Source: Catonia carolina (lineage: Eukaryota > Arthropoda > Insecta > Hemiptera > Achilidae). From it: a DNA stretch of 64,000 nucleotides. Below the pieces are notes generated by a model. That model did not search any database. It was given only the letters and a program-made list of their open reading frames with translations, and was not told the DNA's origin. The translations under genes were made by a program, and so were the position numbers. How positions within the stretch are numbered: the stretch's first letter is position 1; every line of letters begins with the position of its first letter. Below, one piece after another: positions 53,685-64,000 of this stretch. The stretch spans positions 432,277,545 through 432,341,544 of the forward strand of contig JAQMRL010000001.1 of NCBI GenBank assembly GCA_035578175.1, read 5' to 3'.

Positions 53685-56377
53685 CTACAGTTGGCCAAGA
53701 AGATCTCTTGGCCAGAGGCGCTTCAAACGTCTGCGCTGAGTACCCGGTATCGCCCTAGTGTACATGTTTTGTATGAGAGGGTTGTCGTGTAGTTCAAATT
53801 TGTCATGCATCATCTTGTATAGTTGTTTCGCGACATCAATTACGTATGGCATTTGTAAGTCTTTGTGCAACATTGAGTTTGTGATGTAAAAGGGGCATTG
53901 CGTTATCGTTCGTAGAATCTTGTTCTGAATCGCTTGTATACGTTTCGTGTGTGAGGGTTTAGCAGATCCCCAAAGTTGAACTCCATATGTCCAGATTGGT
54001 CTTAAGACTGTCTTGTAGATTGTTAATTTGTGTGACATATTTAATTTAGAACGTCTATCGAGTAAGCGTTTTAGTTGATAGAAGCGTGTTTTGAGTTTGT
54101 GGCGTGTGTGTGTAACATGTGCGTTCCATGTAAGTTTTCTATCCAAGTGTAAGCCTAAGTAGCGTGTTTGAGTAGTGTGAGGTAGCGGAATATTATTAAT
54201 GTAAACGGTTGGGCAGTTTTGTCGTCTAAGAGTAAACGTCATTTGTTGCGATTTGTTTTCATTAATTTTAATTTTCCAAAGTTTAAGCCATGACTCTATC
54301 TGGTGTAAATGGTTTTGTGTCTTTCGAGTTGCAATTACAGGATCGGCATCAACCGCAAGAACTGCCATATCATCAGCAAACATAGCCATAGTTGTATAGA
54401 TACAATTTGGTATGTCACTGGTGCTTACAGAAAACAGCCTTGGTGCAAGTACGCTTCCTTGTGGTACACCAGCATTGACTTCGTACATTCCAGAAAGTTC
54501 GTCACCTTGTTTTACTCTAAAGTAACGTTCCACTAGAAACGATTTTATTACTAGATACAGGCTATCTGGAAGTATTAGTTTCAATTTGTATAGGAGTCCA
54601 TCATGCCAGACCCGATCAAAGGCTTGAGATACATCAAGAAACACGGCCGAACAATATTGTCTGTTTTCAAGAGCTGAAGAGATTATATCAATTAGTCGGT
54701 GACATTGCTGAAGCGTGGAATGAGATGAACGAAATCCGAACTGATGATCAGGAATTGTGTTTGAAGCATCGATAAACGGTACTAGGCGTGGTAGAAGGAG
54801 TTTCTCAAATAGTTTGGACAGAATAGAGAGTAAGCTAATTGGCCTGTAAGAAGTTAGTTGGTGAGGTGGTTTGTCTGGTTTTAAGAAGAGAATTATGATA
54901 GAATACTTCCACTGAATAGGGAAGTGAGTGACTCGGAGAATGGAATTGTAGATGTGAGTTAAGAGTATGATGGATTTCCTAGGAAGATGGCGCAAAAGTA
55001 TTGAAGTAATAAGATCATATCCCGGGGCTTTGCCTAATGGCAGGTCGTGAATTGCTCGGAAGAGTTCACCGGGGGAAATTGGCTTTGGGGGAAGGCTAAG
55101 TTGCAGAGGAGCATTAAGGAAATTTTCTATGTTCGGATGATCTTTGTGTTGTAGGTTGTGTGGTTGGAATGTGTTATGTAAGTGCTGAGCAAGCATTTCT
55201 GCTTTCTCTTTATTGGTGGTCGCCCAAGAACCATCAGGTCGTTGTAGACTAAAAATGAAGGATTGTTATAGTTAAGAATTCGTCTTGTCGTGTGCCAAAG
55301 TGTTTTGTTTTGAGTAGAGAGTGTCTCAGTGAAAGCCATAAATCTATCTGCTCTGTAACGCGAAAGGACAACCTGTAAACGACGATTTAGCCTATTAAGT
55401 TCTGCTTTAACGCTGGGGTATCTGTTTCTCTGCCATAAACGACGACATCGGCGCTTAGCAACTATCATTCGACGGATGTAAGAAGGAACGTTAGGTATGT
55501 GTTTAAATTCCATGTTCTCTCCTTCGCAACTGTCCCAAGCTGCGCTTTGTAGATTCTTTGTGAAGATTTCCACTCCACGCTCGATTTCACTAGGGGTTTT
55601 GAGGGAAATTCCCAGGTTTGTTGTTTCTGACAATATACGTTGGTACTTATTCCAGTCTATTTTACCAGATGTTAGGGAATGCCTGTACCTTAATTTGGTT
55701 GGTTGAGAGTTTAACGTAAGTATTACGGGTGTATGATCAGATGATAGATCAGGAAGAGTTTCAAGTTCGTAGTAGGGGAAGAATTTAGACGATACAAAGA
55801 AATCTAGAATATCTGGGAGGCAACGATTATTGTGGGGATAGTAAGTGGGTTCTGCAGGGGCATAATAAAAATATTTTTTGTGAGTTAAAACATCATATAA
55901 AGTTTTTCCCCGCGGGTTTGTAACTCGGCATCCAAACTGTTGATGTTTTGAATTAAAGTCACCACCTGCAATGAAATTTTTTCCTAGATAATTGAAGAAA
56001 TGTGTAAATTGTTTGCGCGATATATTATGATTAGGCGGGCAGTACACAGAAGAAAGGGTAAGGGAATGAGTGATTAAAGATACTTCTACCGTGGTAGCCT
56101 GAATGTACGATTTTCTGTACGGAGGGAACGAATTATGACTAATACTATTACGAACAAAAATAGCCGACCCTGCATGGCTAGTTCCATCTGGATGTGTACT
56201 TCGATATAGTGTGTAACCAGTGATATGGCAGTGTGTTGTGTCCTTAAAGTGTGTCTCTGTAATAAGTGCAATGTCTACCCGATTGTCATGTAAAAATTGT
56301 TTGAGTTCGTGAACATGACGTACAAGACCTGCTGAGTTCCAGAGAGCAACGACGAGGGACCTGCTGGTTTCAGCCAT
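53685..56377 (-). pseudogene. Jockey ORF2 (endonuclease-RT), one frameshift
   Basis: The start ATG at 56377 overlaps the end of ORF1 by 8 nt. Endonuclease: ALWNSAGLVRHVHEL, ITETHFKD, GGDFNSKHQQFG, SSDHTPVILTL. Reverse transcriptase: YRPISLLSILSKLFEKLL, HQFGFRSSHST, AVFLDVSQAFDRVWHDGLL, AGVPQGSVLAPRLF and catalytic FADDMAVLA. The C-terminus ends PRDLLGQL. The frame breaks at about 55251-55255, where five A (+ strand) seem to replace six; downstream SLQRPDGSW then reads in the other frame. All catalytic residues remain. The protein would cut target DNA and copy the element RNA at the break. Confidence 0.92.
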
Positions 56378-57725
56378 TGATATGACTTAGCAACTTGTTA
56401 ACGACCATATTAAGCGTAGTAATGAGAGGTGTCAAAAGGTCCTGAAAGCGTGTAAAAAAAGTGTTAAGAGTGGCTGTAAAATGATCATAAGGATTCTGAG
56501 TCGTTAAGGGATCTGTTGATGAAAGAGTTGAGAATGTCATGGAAGGCTGAGATGGCTGCTGAGAGGGCTGGAATAACTGAGATGACCGAGTATGCGATGG
56601 CTGCTGCCGAAGGGAAGGAGCAGCCATCTGAGCGTATGACCGTGAATTCAATCTCGGGTCACGAGAAAGGGGGACGGTGTGAGTATGAGTGGACTGTGTA
56701 TGATTTGACTTTACCGAGGTACTCACGGGGACTGCAACAGTGACTGGAGGCTCCAACATTACATGAGATTTATTAACAGAATATTTACCAAAATTAAAAT
56801 TTCTTTTATCTCTCAGTTCTTTATATGTTTGACATCCTTTGTACGTGGACGAATGATTGCCTTTGCAAAGAACGCAGACTCGGGGTTCATTGGCACCTCT
56901 TGGACAATCAGCAGTTGGATGAGAGTTGCTGCAGCGTGCACATCTGAACGGATGATTACAGTACGAGCGGGTGTGTCCAAATCGTAGACATCTTTTGCAC
57001 TGAACTACGTCACTTTTCTTTTTTGGCTCTTCAACCTTAATGCGTGTGCTTAACAAGGATTTAACATTAAAGATTTTCTCGTTATCTTTGTCAGGCTCAA
57101 GATCAACGAAAAATAATGGTAAGGGCACTCTTGTACCAGCCTGTAAAACATTGACAACGTTTCTTACCTTAAAAGACAGTTGTTCCAGAGAATCCTTGAT
57201 CTCACACGGATCGATACTAGGATGCAAATGACGTATTACGACTCTGTATGCTTTTTCGTGGGGTAGCTGATATGAATGAAAATTGCGTCCCAATTCTCTT
57301 AATCGGTGTACAAGAGTACGGTACGTTTCGGATGTTTTTGGATAAATGGTTACCCCGTCGTTGTTGGTCGCTTGAAATTCAAAGTCACCAGTTACTGTAC
57401 TCTTCAACTGAGACATTAAGTTTTTGTAGTCGCGCAGTTCTACGTTTTTTAAATAAATTGGTGGAGGCTTGCAAGAGTCTTCTTGTAACGATTCTAAAGG
57501 TCCGTATTTATTTGTTGTTGGGACTCGAAACTTAGAAGGAGGCAATTCCGAGTCAGCGGAACTCTTTTCCGTATCCAACGGACGTTTTTTACTAGACATG
57601 ACCTTAGTCCATGCCATTTTCTGCGTACCAGTTGTCTCAGGTGCGACATCTAGGTGAGCGTTGATCACCTTCAAGTTCTCTTCGTGATTGAAGAGATTGT
57701 CCATAACTCCCTGCTCCATAGTCAA
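56370..57725 (-). CDS. Jockey ORF1 (Gag-like nucleocapsid)
   Basis: Intact 451-residue ORF. Residues about 140-220 (RVVIRHLHPSIDPCEIKDSL, FFVDLEPD) match the domain that usually precedes Jockey zinc knuckles. Three knuckles follow: CKRCLRFGHTRSYC (243-256), CARCSNSHPTADC (262-274) and CVLCKGNHSSTYKGC (284-298). The C-terminal quarter is rich in Ser, Thr, Pro and Gln. It binds element RNA to form the retrotransposition particle. ORF2 starts within its last codons. Confidence 0.92.
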   Translation of the reverse strand: MTMEQGVMDNLFNHEENLKVINAHLDVAPETTGTQKMAWTKVMSSKKRPLDTEKSSADSELPPSKFRVPTTNKYGPLESLQEDSCKPPPIYLKNVELRDYKNLMSQLKSTVTGDFEFQATNNDGVTIYPKTSETYRTLVHRLRELGRNFHSYQLPHEKAYRVVIRHLHPSIDPCEIKDSLEQLSFKVRNVVNVLQAGTRVPLPLFFVDLEPDKDNEKIFNVKSLLSTRIKVEEPKKKSDVVQCKRCLRFGHTRSYCNHPFRCARCSNSHPTADCPRGANEPRVCVLCKGNHSSTYKGCQTYKELRDKRNFNFGKYSVNKSHVMLEPPVTVAVPVSTSVKSNHTQSTHTHTVPLSRDPRLNSRSYAQMAAPSLRQQPSHTRSSQLFQPSQQPSQPSMTFSTLSSTDPLTTQNPYDHFTATLNTFFTRFQDLLTPLITTLNMVVNKLLSHING

Positions 57726-58245
57726 TGGAAACAGGGAGGATTATTATACATATAACAATAGTTTATGAAAAATACTTACAAAAAATCAATGTAAACAGAA
57801 ACACAAACATAACCTCACACATATGCACAATTTCCGTGTCTGATATTCTATCTTCACCGTATTTTAAAATAAACTTCTCTTTCCCAATAAGAATAAAGTC
57901 TTTTTTTTTTCTTGAGAAATTAATTAATTAATTAATTTTCGATGGTTTCTCACAGAAAATCAGAAAATAAATTTATGAATGTTATTCACTATGTCGACAC
58001 CAGCTGATCAGCTGATCAAGAAGCGACGTAAAACTAAAAAAATATTATGAAAGGATTCGGATATTTACAGAAATTTCATCAACTTTTTTGTACGTTGTTA
58101 GAATAGTTTAGTTCATTTTTACACATTTTTACAGCCTTGTACATTTTTACGATTTTTATATAAATTGATAATTAAAATTAAATTTAAAAATTTTGAACAA
58201 ATTAAACATTTTCAAGTAATAAAATAAATATATACGATATACCAT

Positions 58246-58391
58246 TTTGGTTGCGTAGTGATCAGCGTATTATACTGCAAAGTGAAAGGTTCGGGGTCCG
58301 ATTCCCGACAAAGGTCTGGAGATTTATCACATGTTCAAACCCACCGATCCAAAGCAGTCGCTAATGACCTAGCTGTTTATGTGACAAACTA
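58246..58391 (+). repeat. Family D tRNA-SINE
   Basis: Head TTGCGTAGTGATCAGCG, anticodon-loop-like CTGCAAAG, B box GGGGTCCGATTCCCG. Tail GTTCAAACCCACCGATCC and CAGTCGCTAATGACCTAG. Confidence 0.78.
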
Positions 58392-59349
58392 TAAGTGCAT
58401 TTATTTATTATAACTAAGTTTTATTTATTTTGGTTTATTAAAAGCCACTTCAACTGCTTTGACTACTATGGGTTTCAGAATACAGTAGAATTGCTGGGTT
58501 CTGACATGTAATAATTCCATACACTAACCTGATTTAGGTCATTTATAGAGAAAGTTAATTTGTGGGTATCTTAAGTCAAAGTTACACTTCAATAAAAATG
58601 ACTCTAAAACTTTAAAATAACTCCAATATTTGGTTCTAAACAAAATAAACATTGTTGTCGAACGAATAATATTATCCATTTCTAAAATAAAAATGTCGTT
58701 CATACGTTAAAAATTTATAGTAAAAATTAAATCTTTCGTACAGTTTAACTATGTTGCGTAAAATTAAAAAAAAGCAATAAACAATTGTGAACAATCATAA
58801 ATGAATAAGATACACACAATTTTACGCAGAAGAAAGTGTAGAAAACTCTAGTTTAAAAATTAAAAACTTTACATTTTCAAATTCCTGTTACAGGTCCCTT
58901 AAAGAACTTAAAATACAACCTATTTTACTAAATAAATGATAAACTACTATATGTTCAGAACAATAATGGAAGTACATAATATTTTAAGAATTAATAAACA
59001 TATTAAAAAAAAATAAAAGCCTACTTTTCATAAAATGAGTAACAAATCTAAAAAAAGAATTTTGTTATTTATATGAAATGCAGTACTAGGTTTTAATCAA
59101 TAATATATTTTATAACGTCTTGTTGAATCTTAACATTAAAAATATGATAAGATTTACTTTTTTAGAACTTTGAACAATGGTCGGTCCGATGTGACAGTCG
59201 TTGAAGATTCTTCCGGAGCCGAGTTAAATTATATTATTTATTAAGTCTACGCAGATATGAATATGACGTATCGACGACCTGTACGGTCTAAGTCCGATAT
59301 TTATGACGACGAATTTAAGATAAAATTATTTGTTTACCAGTCAATAAAA
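58392..59349. other. AT-rich DNA, no feature recognised
   Basis: No gene or repeat seen. Confidence 0.55.
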
Positions 59350-59560
59350 ATATGAGTTATGATTGGTTGAAACGGGAGGCTCGTCGTGGCAAATTTCCAA
59401 TCAAATCTGACTACACCCCCTATAAAACACACCAGCTTTCTTCTGCATCTGTTTTTACCTATCTTCCTTCCGTATCTGTCAACTACTACCTACCAGTGAT
59501 ACACAACTATTAACTATTTATTTATTAATAATACCTGCTGAAACAACTTGTTATAGGTAA
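59350..59560 (+). promoter_or_regulatory. Possible core promoter and first non-coding exon
   Basis: An inverted CCAAT (ATTGG at 59362) and a CCAAT at 59397 precede CCCCCTATAAAACAC (TATA at 59421). Pyrimidine-rich CTTTCTTCTGCATCTG lies about 30 bp further, where initiation would be expected. A G|GTAAAT splice-donor-like site is at 59557. No coding sequence follows before the window ends, so a downstream gene or a repeat-borne promoter are both possible. Confidence 0.35.
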
Positions 59561-61025
59561 ATTACTTTCAAATTAATTACAAATTTCTAGTTAATTATAA
59601 TTTAAATTAATTTATATAAATATTATAGAAATTGGGTTTCTTTAAATAACAATAATTAAATTTCTTCAATTATGCTTTTACACATTATGAAGCAATACTA
59701 ATTTAATATTTATAAATTAATTATTATTAATAATTAATTAATATTTTAATTACAACATATTTAATTTAAGTTTTATAACTTAATTTATTCATATGATTAA
59801 TACTTGGTCTACTAATTTTGGATTTTGCTTAAGTTAACATGAAATAAAAGATCAGTTTATTAATATAATGTGAGAACGATCGAATGAAATTTTTCGGGGG
59901 TAATTAATTTATATTATTATATCCCAATTTTAAATTTAAGCTTTTCAATCTCAAAGTTCCTTATTGATCAAAGTCTTAAATTTAAATTAAGGGCCTGTTT
60001 TAAGATAAGAAAAATTTTATAAATCAACAGTAATTAAATTACATAAAATTTTATAAAAATTTTATTTGAGTTATTATATGATGAAATTCATAATTCAATC
60101 TGTTTAATTTATTAATTAAAATTGAATCTCAGTATCGTTTGTTTATTCCCAATTAACTTATTTAGATCGATTTTCTTAGAAGATATTCTTAGAAATGGGT
60201 AAGTTTAAGTAAAAATACTGACTACTTTACTATTTTTATAATTCATAATTATTCTGTTTTATTTCGGGTTTCTGAAAAACTACAGAAAATACAGTTCTTT
60301 GACCTAGGTTTAAATTATTCGCGTTAAAAACTATGTAAAATCTCAAAAATTTTCCGATAATTTACGGTCCTAGAATTTTAATACGATTTAATTTTACTGA
60401 AGAAGTAGAAATTACAGTTAAATCTTTTGCCAATATAACTTGCTAAAGAACCATTTCCGGAATTACTTTATTCTCTTAATTCCAAAAATTCATTCATGAA
60501 CTTTTTTGCTAAGCTGTTGAAACACCCTAGAGATTCAATTTTTAAACAAAATTTTCAAAAGATTTTATTCAAAATTTTACATGAAAATTTATTTTTCGAC
60601 CATTGTCTTCCGTATTATCAATACGCCACAAGGGCGAATAGTTTTAGCGTAACAAGTTTTTTGTTTAATCTATTCTAATAATCCGAATACTGTTTTTAAA
60701 ACCAACATTAGCTATTCAATAGACAAATCACAATTGTACAATAACTACAGTAGACTACTGTACAATTCACTGATAGATTTTTCATCGGCCTTTCTTTAAA
60801 GTTAATATTCACATCAAAATACTTTAATCATTGATTATTTTGGATTTGAAATACTTTATAAAAACGTGAAATTACCATCTGAGTCACACCATCGCTCTAA
60901 TTTCAGTAGGCTATTTTTATATTTTTTTAAATTTTTAGATTTTTATTATTTTCTAGAAGCTATTTATGTAGTGTGGTGATTATTGAAATGTGTATACGAT
61001 ATTATTCTTCAGGGAAAAACAATAA
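59561..61025. other. Very AT-rich DNA, no feature recognised
   Basis: Low-complexity TTAATTAA-like tracts; a 60-codon ORF at 60496 is not supported. Confidence 0.55.
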
Positions 61026-61440
61026 TCCATAATTTTCAAAATTATATTTTAAAATTTTATTGTTTTATAGTGTTTGTTTTATAGTTTATAGATTTTGACT
61101 TAGTGCATTACTAAAAAAAATTTAGTAAATTCGTAAATGTACTGATATGGAAAAACTGTAGCAGGCTGTAACTATGTAGTAAACATAAATTAAAACGATT
61201 TTCATGATACAGTGCATTGCTCTTTTTAGAAAATAATATTTTTCCATAATTTTCAAAAATATATTTTAAAATTTTATTGTTTTATAGTTACAGATTTTGA
61301 CTTAGTGCATTACTAAAATAATTTAGTAGATTCGTGAATGTACTGATATGGAAAAGCTGTAGCAAGCTCTAAGTATGTAGTAAACATAAATTAAAACGAT
61401 TTTCATGAGACAGTGCACTGCTCTCTTTAGAAAACAATAT
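61026..61440. repeat. 219-bp tandem duplication
   Basis: Two direct copies start near 61026 and 61245 with CCATAATTTTCAAAA. Shared blocks: GATTTTGACTTAGTGCATTA, GTAAACATAAATTAAAACGA and CAGTGCA-TGCTCT. A few substitutions and a small indel separate them. Confidence 0.88.
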
Positions 61441-61825
61441 TTTTTAGTGTTTTATTTTAAATCTAATCAAATATAGTGTGTATTGAATAGTTCGGTGGGC
61501 TTAACGCATTATAAAATTTCAGGCCCTAGTCCGGTGCTCAAACGTTGTAATTTCAATTTTTTTTCAGTACTTTACCAGAAGTTTTGCTTTAAAGACAACT
61601 TTTATCTTAAAAATGAGTTTTCGGTATAATAATTATTAAATTTTTTTTTTATTTATCACTGTGTAAGCCTTGAATTTTTTAAAATTAGATATTCATATTT
61701 CAATTTAGATCTGTACAATGATTAAGCAACACAGAATTTCCTACTATTTATGTAACATTTACGTATTTTATTAAATTCGTAATGTACAGTACGTAGATTG
61801 AACAGTAAATATGATTACAATATTT

Positions 61826-63598
61826 TTTACTTTCTCTTGCCTGTATGAATATATAGGAAGGAAAGTATTGTTTTCATGTCGATTTTAAAAAATCGAGTTT
61901 TCATCGGATCTACACGTTTTCAGACCCCCTGAACCCAAAAAAACATGTTTGTAGCGATTGGTCTGTGTGTGTGCTGTGTGTCTGTGTGTGTGTATACAAA
62001 ATATCTCAAGAACGGAACATCGTACGAACTTGAAACTTAAAACTTAAGTTACATACACTACCGGACCCGGCACAAACATTTTCATCAAAATCGGTCAAAC
62101 GGAAGTAGTAGTTTATTCGTGTCATTTTTCACTTTTTTGCGATTTTCTCAAAAACTGGTCCTACGATTTTTTTTAAATTCCTCATTTACTTAATTTTTTA
62201 TGCTCTACAAGATAGGGTAGGCACCATGTTTCCTGAAATTCTTGGTGAGGCTGTTTTCACGTAAAAAATTTTTTTTTTTATGATTGCGGCTTTATTATGC
62301 ATTTTACCGCAAAAATGTATAGGCCCTATAATTAAAGTTGTAGAGAATTTAAAATTCTACAACTTTTATTGCAAACATTTGTTTTGTATAAAGCTTTGTT
62401 TAGCGGTAATTAGCGATTTTCTGTTTTTTCTCACGAAAACGTGTGAAAAATCTATTTTTTAAAGATTTCGGCCTTAGTATGCATTTTACGACAAAAGTGT
62501 AGGTATAGCTATAGCCTAATAAAATTTATAGGAAATTAAAAGATCTACAACTTTTATTTAAAGTATTTTTTTTTACAGTGCCTAGTTTAAATTAGAAATT
62601 AAAACAATGTCAATTATGTATTCGGCATTGGCTATTCTAAATAGTTTTTATACGACATAATTTCGTTATTTCAAGACAAATTGGATGTTGTTTTCCAAAC
62701 ATCTTCAGCTAAACAAAAAATTAAATTCATTTTAAAACACTCGCTCTACCATGCGATTTTGTTCCATTACAAGTTAAATATTTATTATTAATTAAAATAA
62801 AATGCATTATTAAACGCGATGTCATGAAACTTGGTCACGAAACGTTGCTATGGTGATGGGGTAAAAAAAACCCAGTTACGGTATTTAATAGGTTGGACCG
62901 AGGAAACCCTAGTGTTATCAGAACAGTAAATTATTGGCTTATATTCTGTTGTAAGATAATAGGCTTTTGAAGTTAAGAAAAACAATTCCTGGATTCCTGG
63001 ATGTTTACAACTTAATAGATAATCCCCGTGCCCATGACGGACAGGTGGAGTGTCAAATTATTTACACTCAATCTGTTCGTTGCAGGGCTAAAATAAATAG
63101 TTCTGTTTCTTATCACATGGTCAGCCAATTAAATGACTGAATCATTTAAGAACAGAAGAGGTAGAGGTGCAAAAGACACTAATCAGAGTTATCTCCTCTG
63201 AAAGTAATGAATTTCATTATACAGCCAGACCCTGTGGTGAATGAAGTGAAGGTGTCGTTTGCAGAATGGAAAATATGTGTTTTTCAGAGGGCCCGGCATG
63301 CTGATAAGCGTACTTTTCCACTCAGTGAGGAAGGCAACGGTAAACCACCTCACTCCTCGTTTTACTTAGTAAAACCTCTACAGGTTCAAACCAGCCTTTT
63401 GGCTGATGACCTAAACAAACAAGATAATCCCCATGTTGATTAGAGACAGAGGTTTATTTTCATTTTGCATCATTTACTCATGATTCAAATTAAGTTTAAT
63501 TTTAAATTTTACATTGTTTTTACTAATGATTAAACATAAGTTATTTGTTTTATTTACATTGCGAAGATAAAGTCGTGTGAGTGTTTCATACCAGATTT
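61826..63598 (+). mobile_element. Family H (HINE-like) copy H13, interrupted
   Basis: 5' part at 61826-62590 from ACTTTCTCTTGCCTGTATGA to the CAGTGCCTAGTTTA block; 3' end at 63440-63598 with TTCATTTTGCATCATTTACT and hairpin GTGTGAGTGTTTCATACC. Unrelated DNA and a family F retroposon lie between. Confidence 0.75.
63028..63421 (+). repeat. Family F retroposon, full length with TSD
   Basis: AGATAATCCCC at 63017-63027 and 63422-63432. Starts at GTGCCCATGACGGACAGG and ends GATGACCTAAACAAAC. Nearly identical to 28933-29324. Confidence 0.92.
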
Positions 63599-64000
63599 GT
63601 GAAACAATAGTCTATTATTTTAACATTTTTTTATATTATTTTATTTTTTCAATATATTCGCTGTGGTGCTAACAATGCATTTTTTGCTAAACATTTTTTT
63701 CTTTAAATTTAAAATTGCGAGTTCCCCAAACGAAACAGAAAATTAAATTTAGTTTGATGGTAGATATTTTCACTACTAAGCTAAATACAAATTTATAAGA
63801 TTTTAATCGTAGATTTCATATTACTTAGGTCCTAAGTTGTTCTTTTCAAAATTATGGTCTAACGGAAGAGTTATTTATATATTATTCTCATTATTTAAAA
63901 CGTAGGTTTTAAGGGAATATTTTTAATTTACGATTTGGCCTAAAGGCGGTTTTTATACGTAACATCAAAGTAGCGTATTAATCTAACGTAGATAAAAATA
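63599..64000. other. AT-rich DNA, no feature recognised
   Basis: Nothing identifiable before the window edge. Confidence 0.5.

Larger units (their letters stand above)
53560..58024 (-). mobile_element. Complete Jockey-type LINE with 11-bp TSD
   Basis: GACGTAAAACT at 53549-53559 and 58025-58035 is an exact target duplication. Between lie, in - sense, a roughly 300-bp 5' UTR, ORF1, ORF2, a 3' UTR of about 115 bp and a short A tract. At 4465 bp it appears untruncated. One single-base loss in ORF2 is the only clear defect. Confidence 0.93.

Noticed and set aside
54309..57657. Several + strand ORFs of 60-95 codons
   Set aside because: Antisense shadows of the Jockey ORFs.
59200..59600. LTR of a retrotransposon around the TATA box
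   Set aside because: No second LTR, no TG...CA ends and no gag or pol in reach.
1..64000. CRISPR arrays or bacterial operons
   Set aside because: No regularly spaced repeats; splicing, SINEs and poly(A) tails show a eukaryotic genome.

Overview
The window is eukaryotic and almost certainly from an insect, probably a hemipteran with a large, repeat-filled genome. It is AT-rich and its genes are split by GT-AG introns. One gene is slimp, the seryl-tRNA synthetase-like protein named from insects. Most of the sequence is transposable-element DNA: non-LTR retrotransposons, tRNA-headed SINEs, mariner, hAT-like and TTAA-target elements, and one very abundant repeat family that looks like a HINE. 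The order hemipteran is an impression from repeat style, not proof.

Three host genes can be supported. (1) The 3' part of AAGAB (p34, adaptin-binding chaperone) lies on the + strand, with three exons at 3242-3400, 5195-5335 and 6613-6812; its 5' exons lie off the left edge. (2) A ZNF593/Bud20-type zinc-finger gene lies on the - strand, with exons at 28202-28107, 25458-25358 and 14451-14217. (3) slimp is an uninterrupted ORF at 14210-12837 on the - strand. Its ATG comes 6 nt after the ZNF593 stop and in the same frame, so the two look like a dicistronic pair in one terminal exon. A broken piece of the slimp coding sequence sits just upstream in the ZNF593 intron.

Layout: 0-3 kb has a fold-back repeat and fossils of RTE-like and Tc1/mariner elements. 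3-7 kb is AAGAB, with a TTAA-flanked MITE in an intron. 7-12.5 kb is intergenic with a HINE-like repeat and a fold-back MITE. 12.8-28.2 kb is the slimp/ZNF593 locus, whose 10.9-kb intron holds a LINE with intact endonuclease and reverse transcriptase, a truncated sister copy, an I-type LINE tail, SINEs and a HINE-like repeat; the other intron holds a mariner-like element. 28.2-53.5 kb shows no host gene. It holds about ten HINE-like copies, several SINE families and a three-level nest of elements at 40.6-42.3 kb. 53.56-58.02 kb is a structurally complete Jockey-type LINE with an 11-bp target duplication, inserted into an older SINE. 58-64 kb is AT-rich and may contain one core promoter near 59.4 kb.

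Repeat names used here (families A-F and H) are mine. A-D are tRNA-headed SINEs, E is a SINE with a palindrome in its tRNA-like head, F is a 392-bp retroposon with a CAA-rich tail, and H is the HINE-like family. All calls come from reading the sequence; no database search was run.
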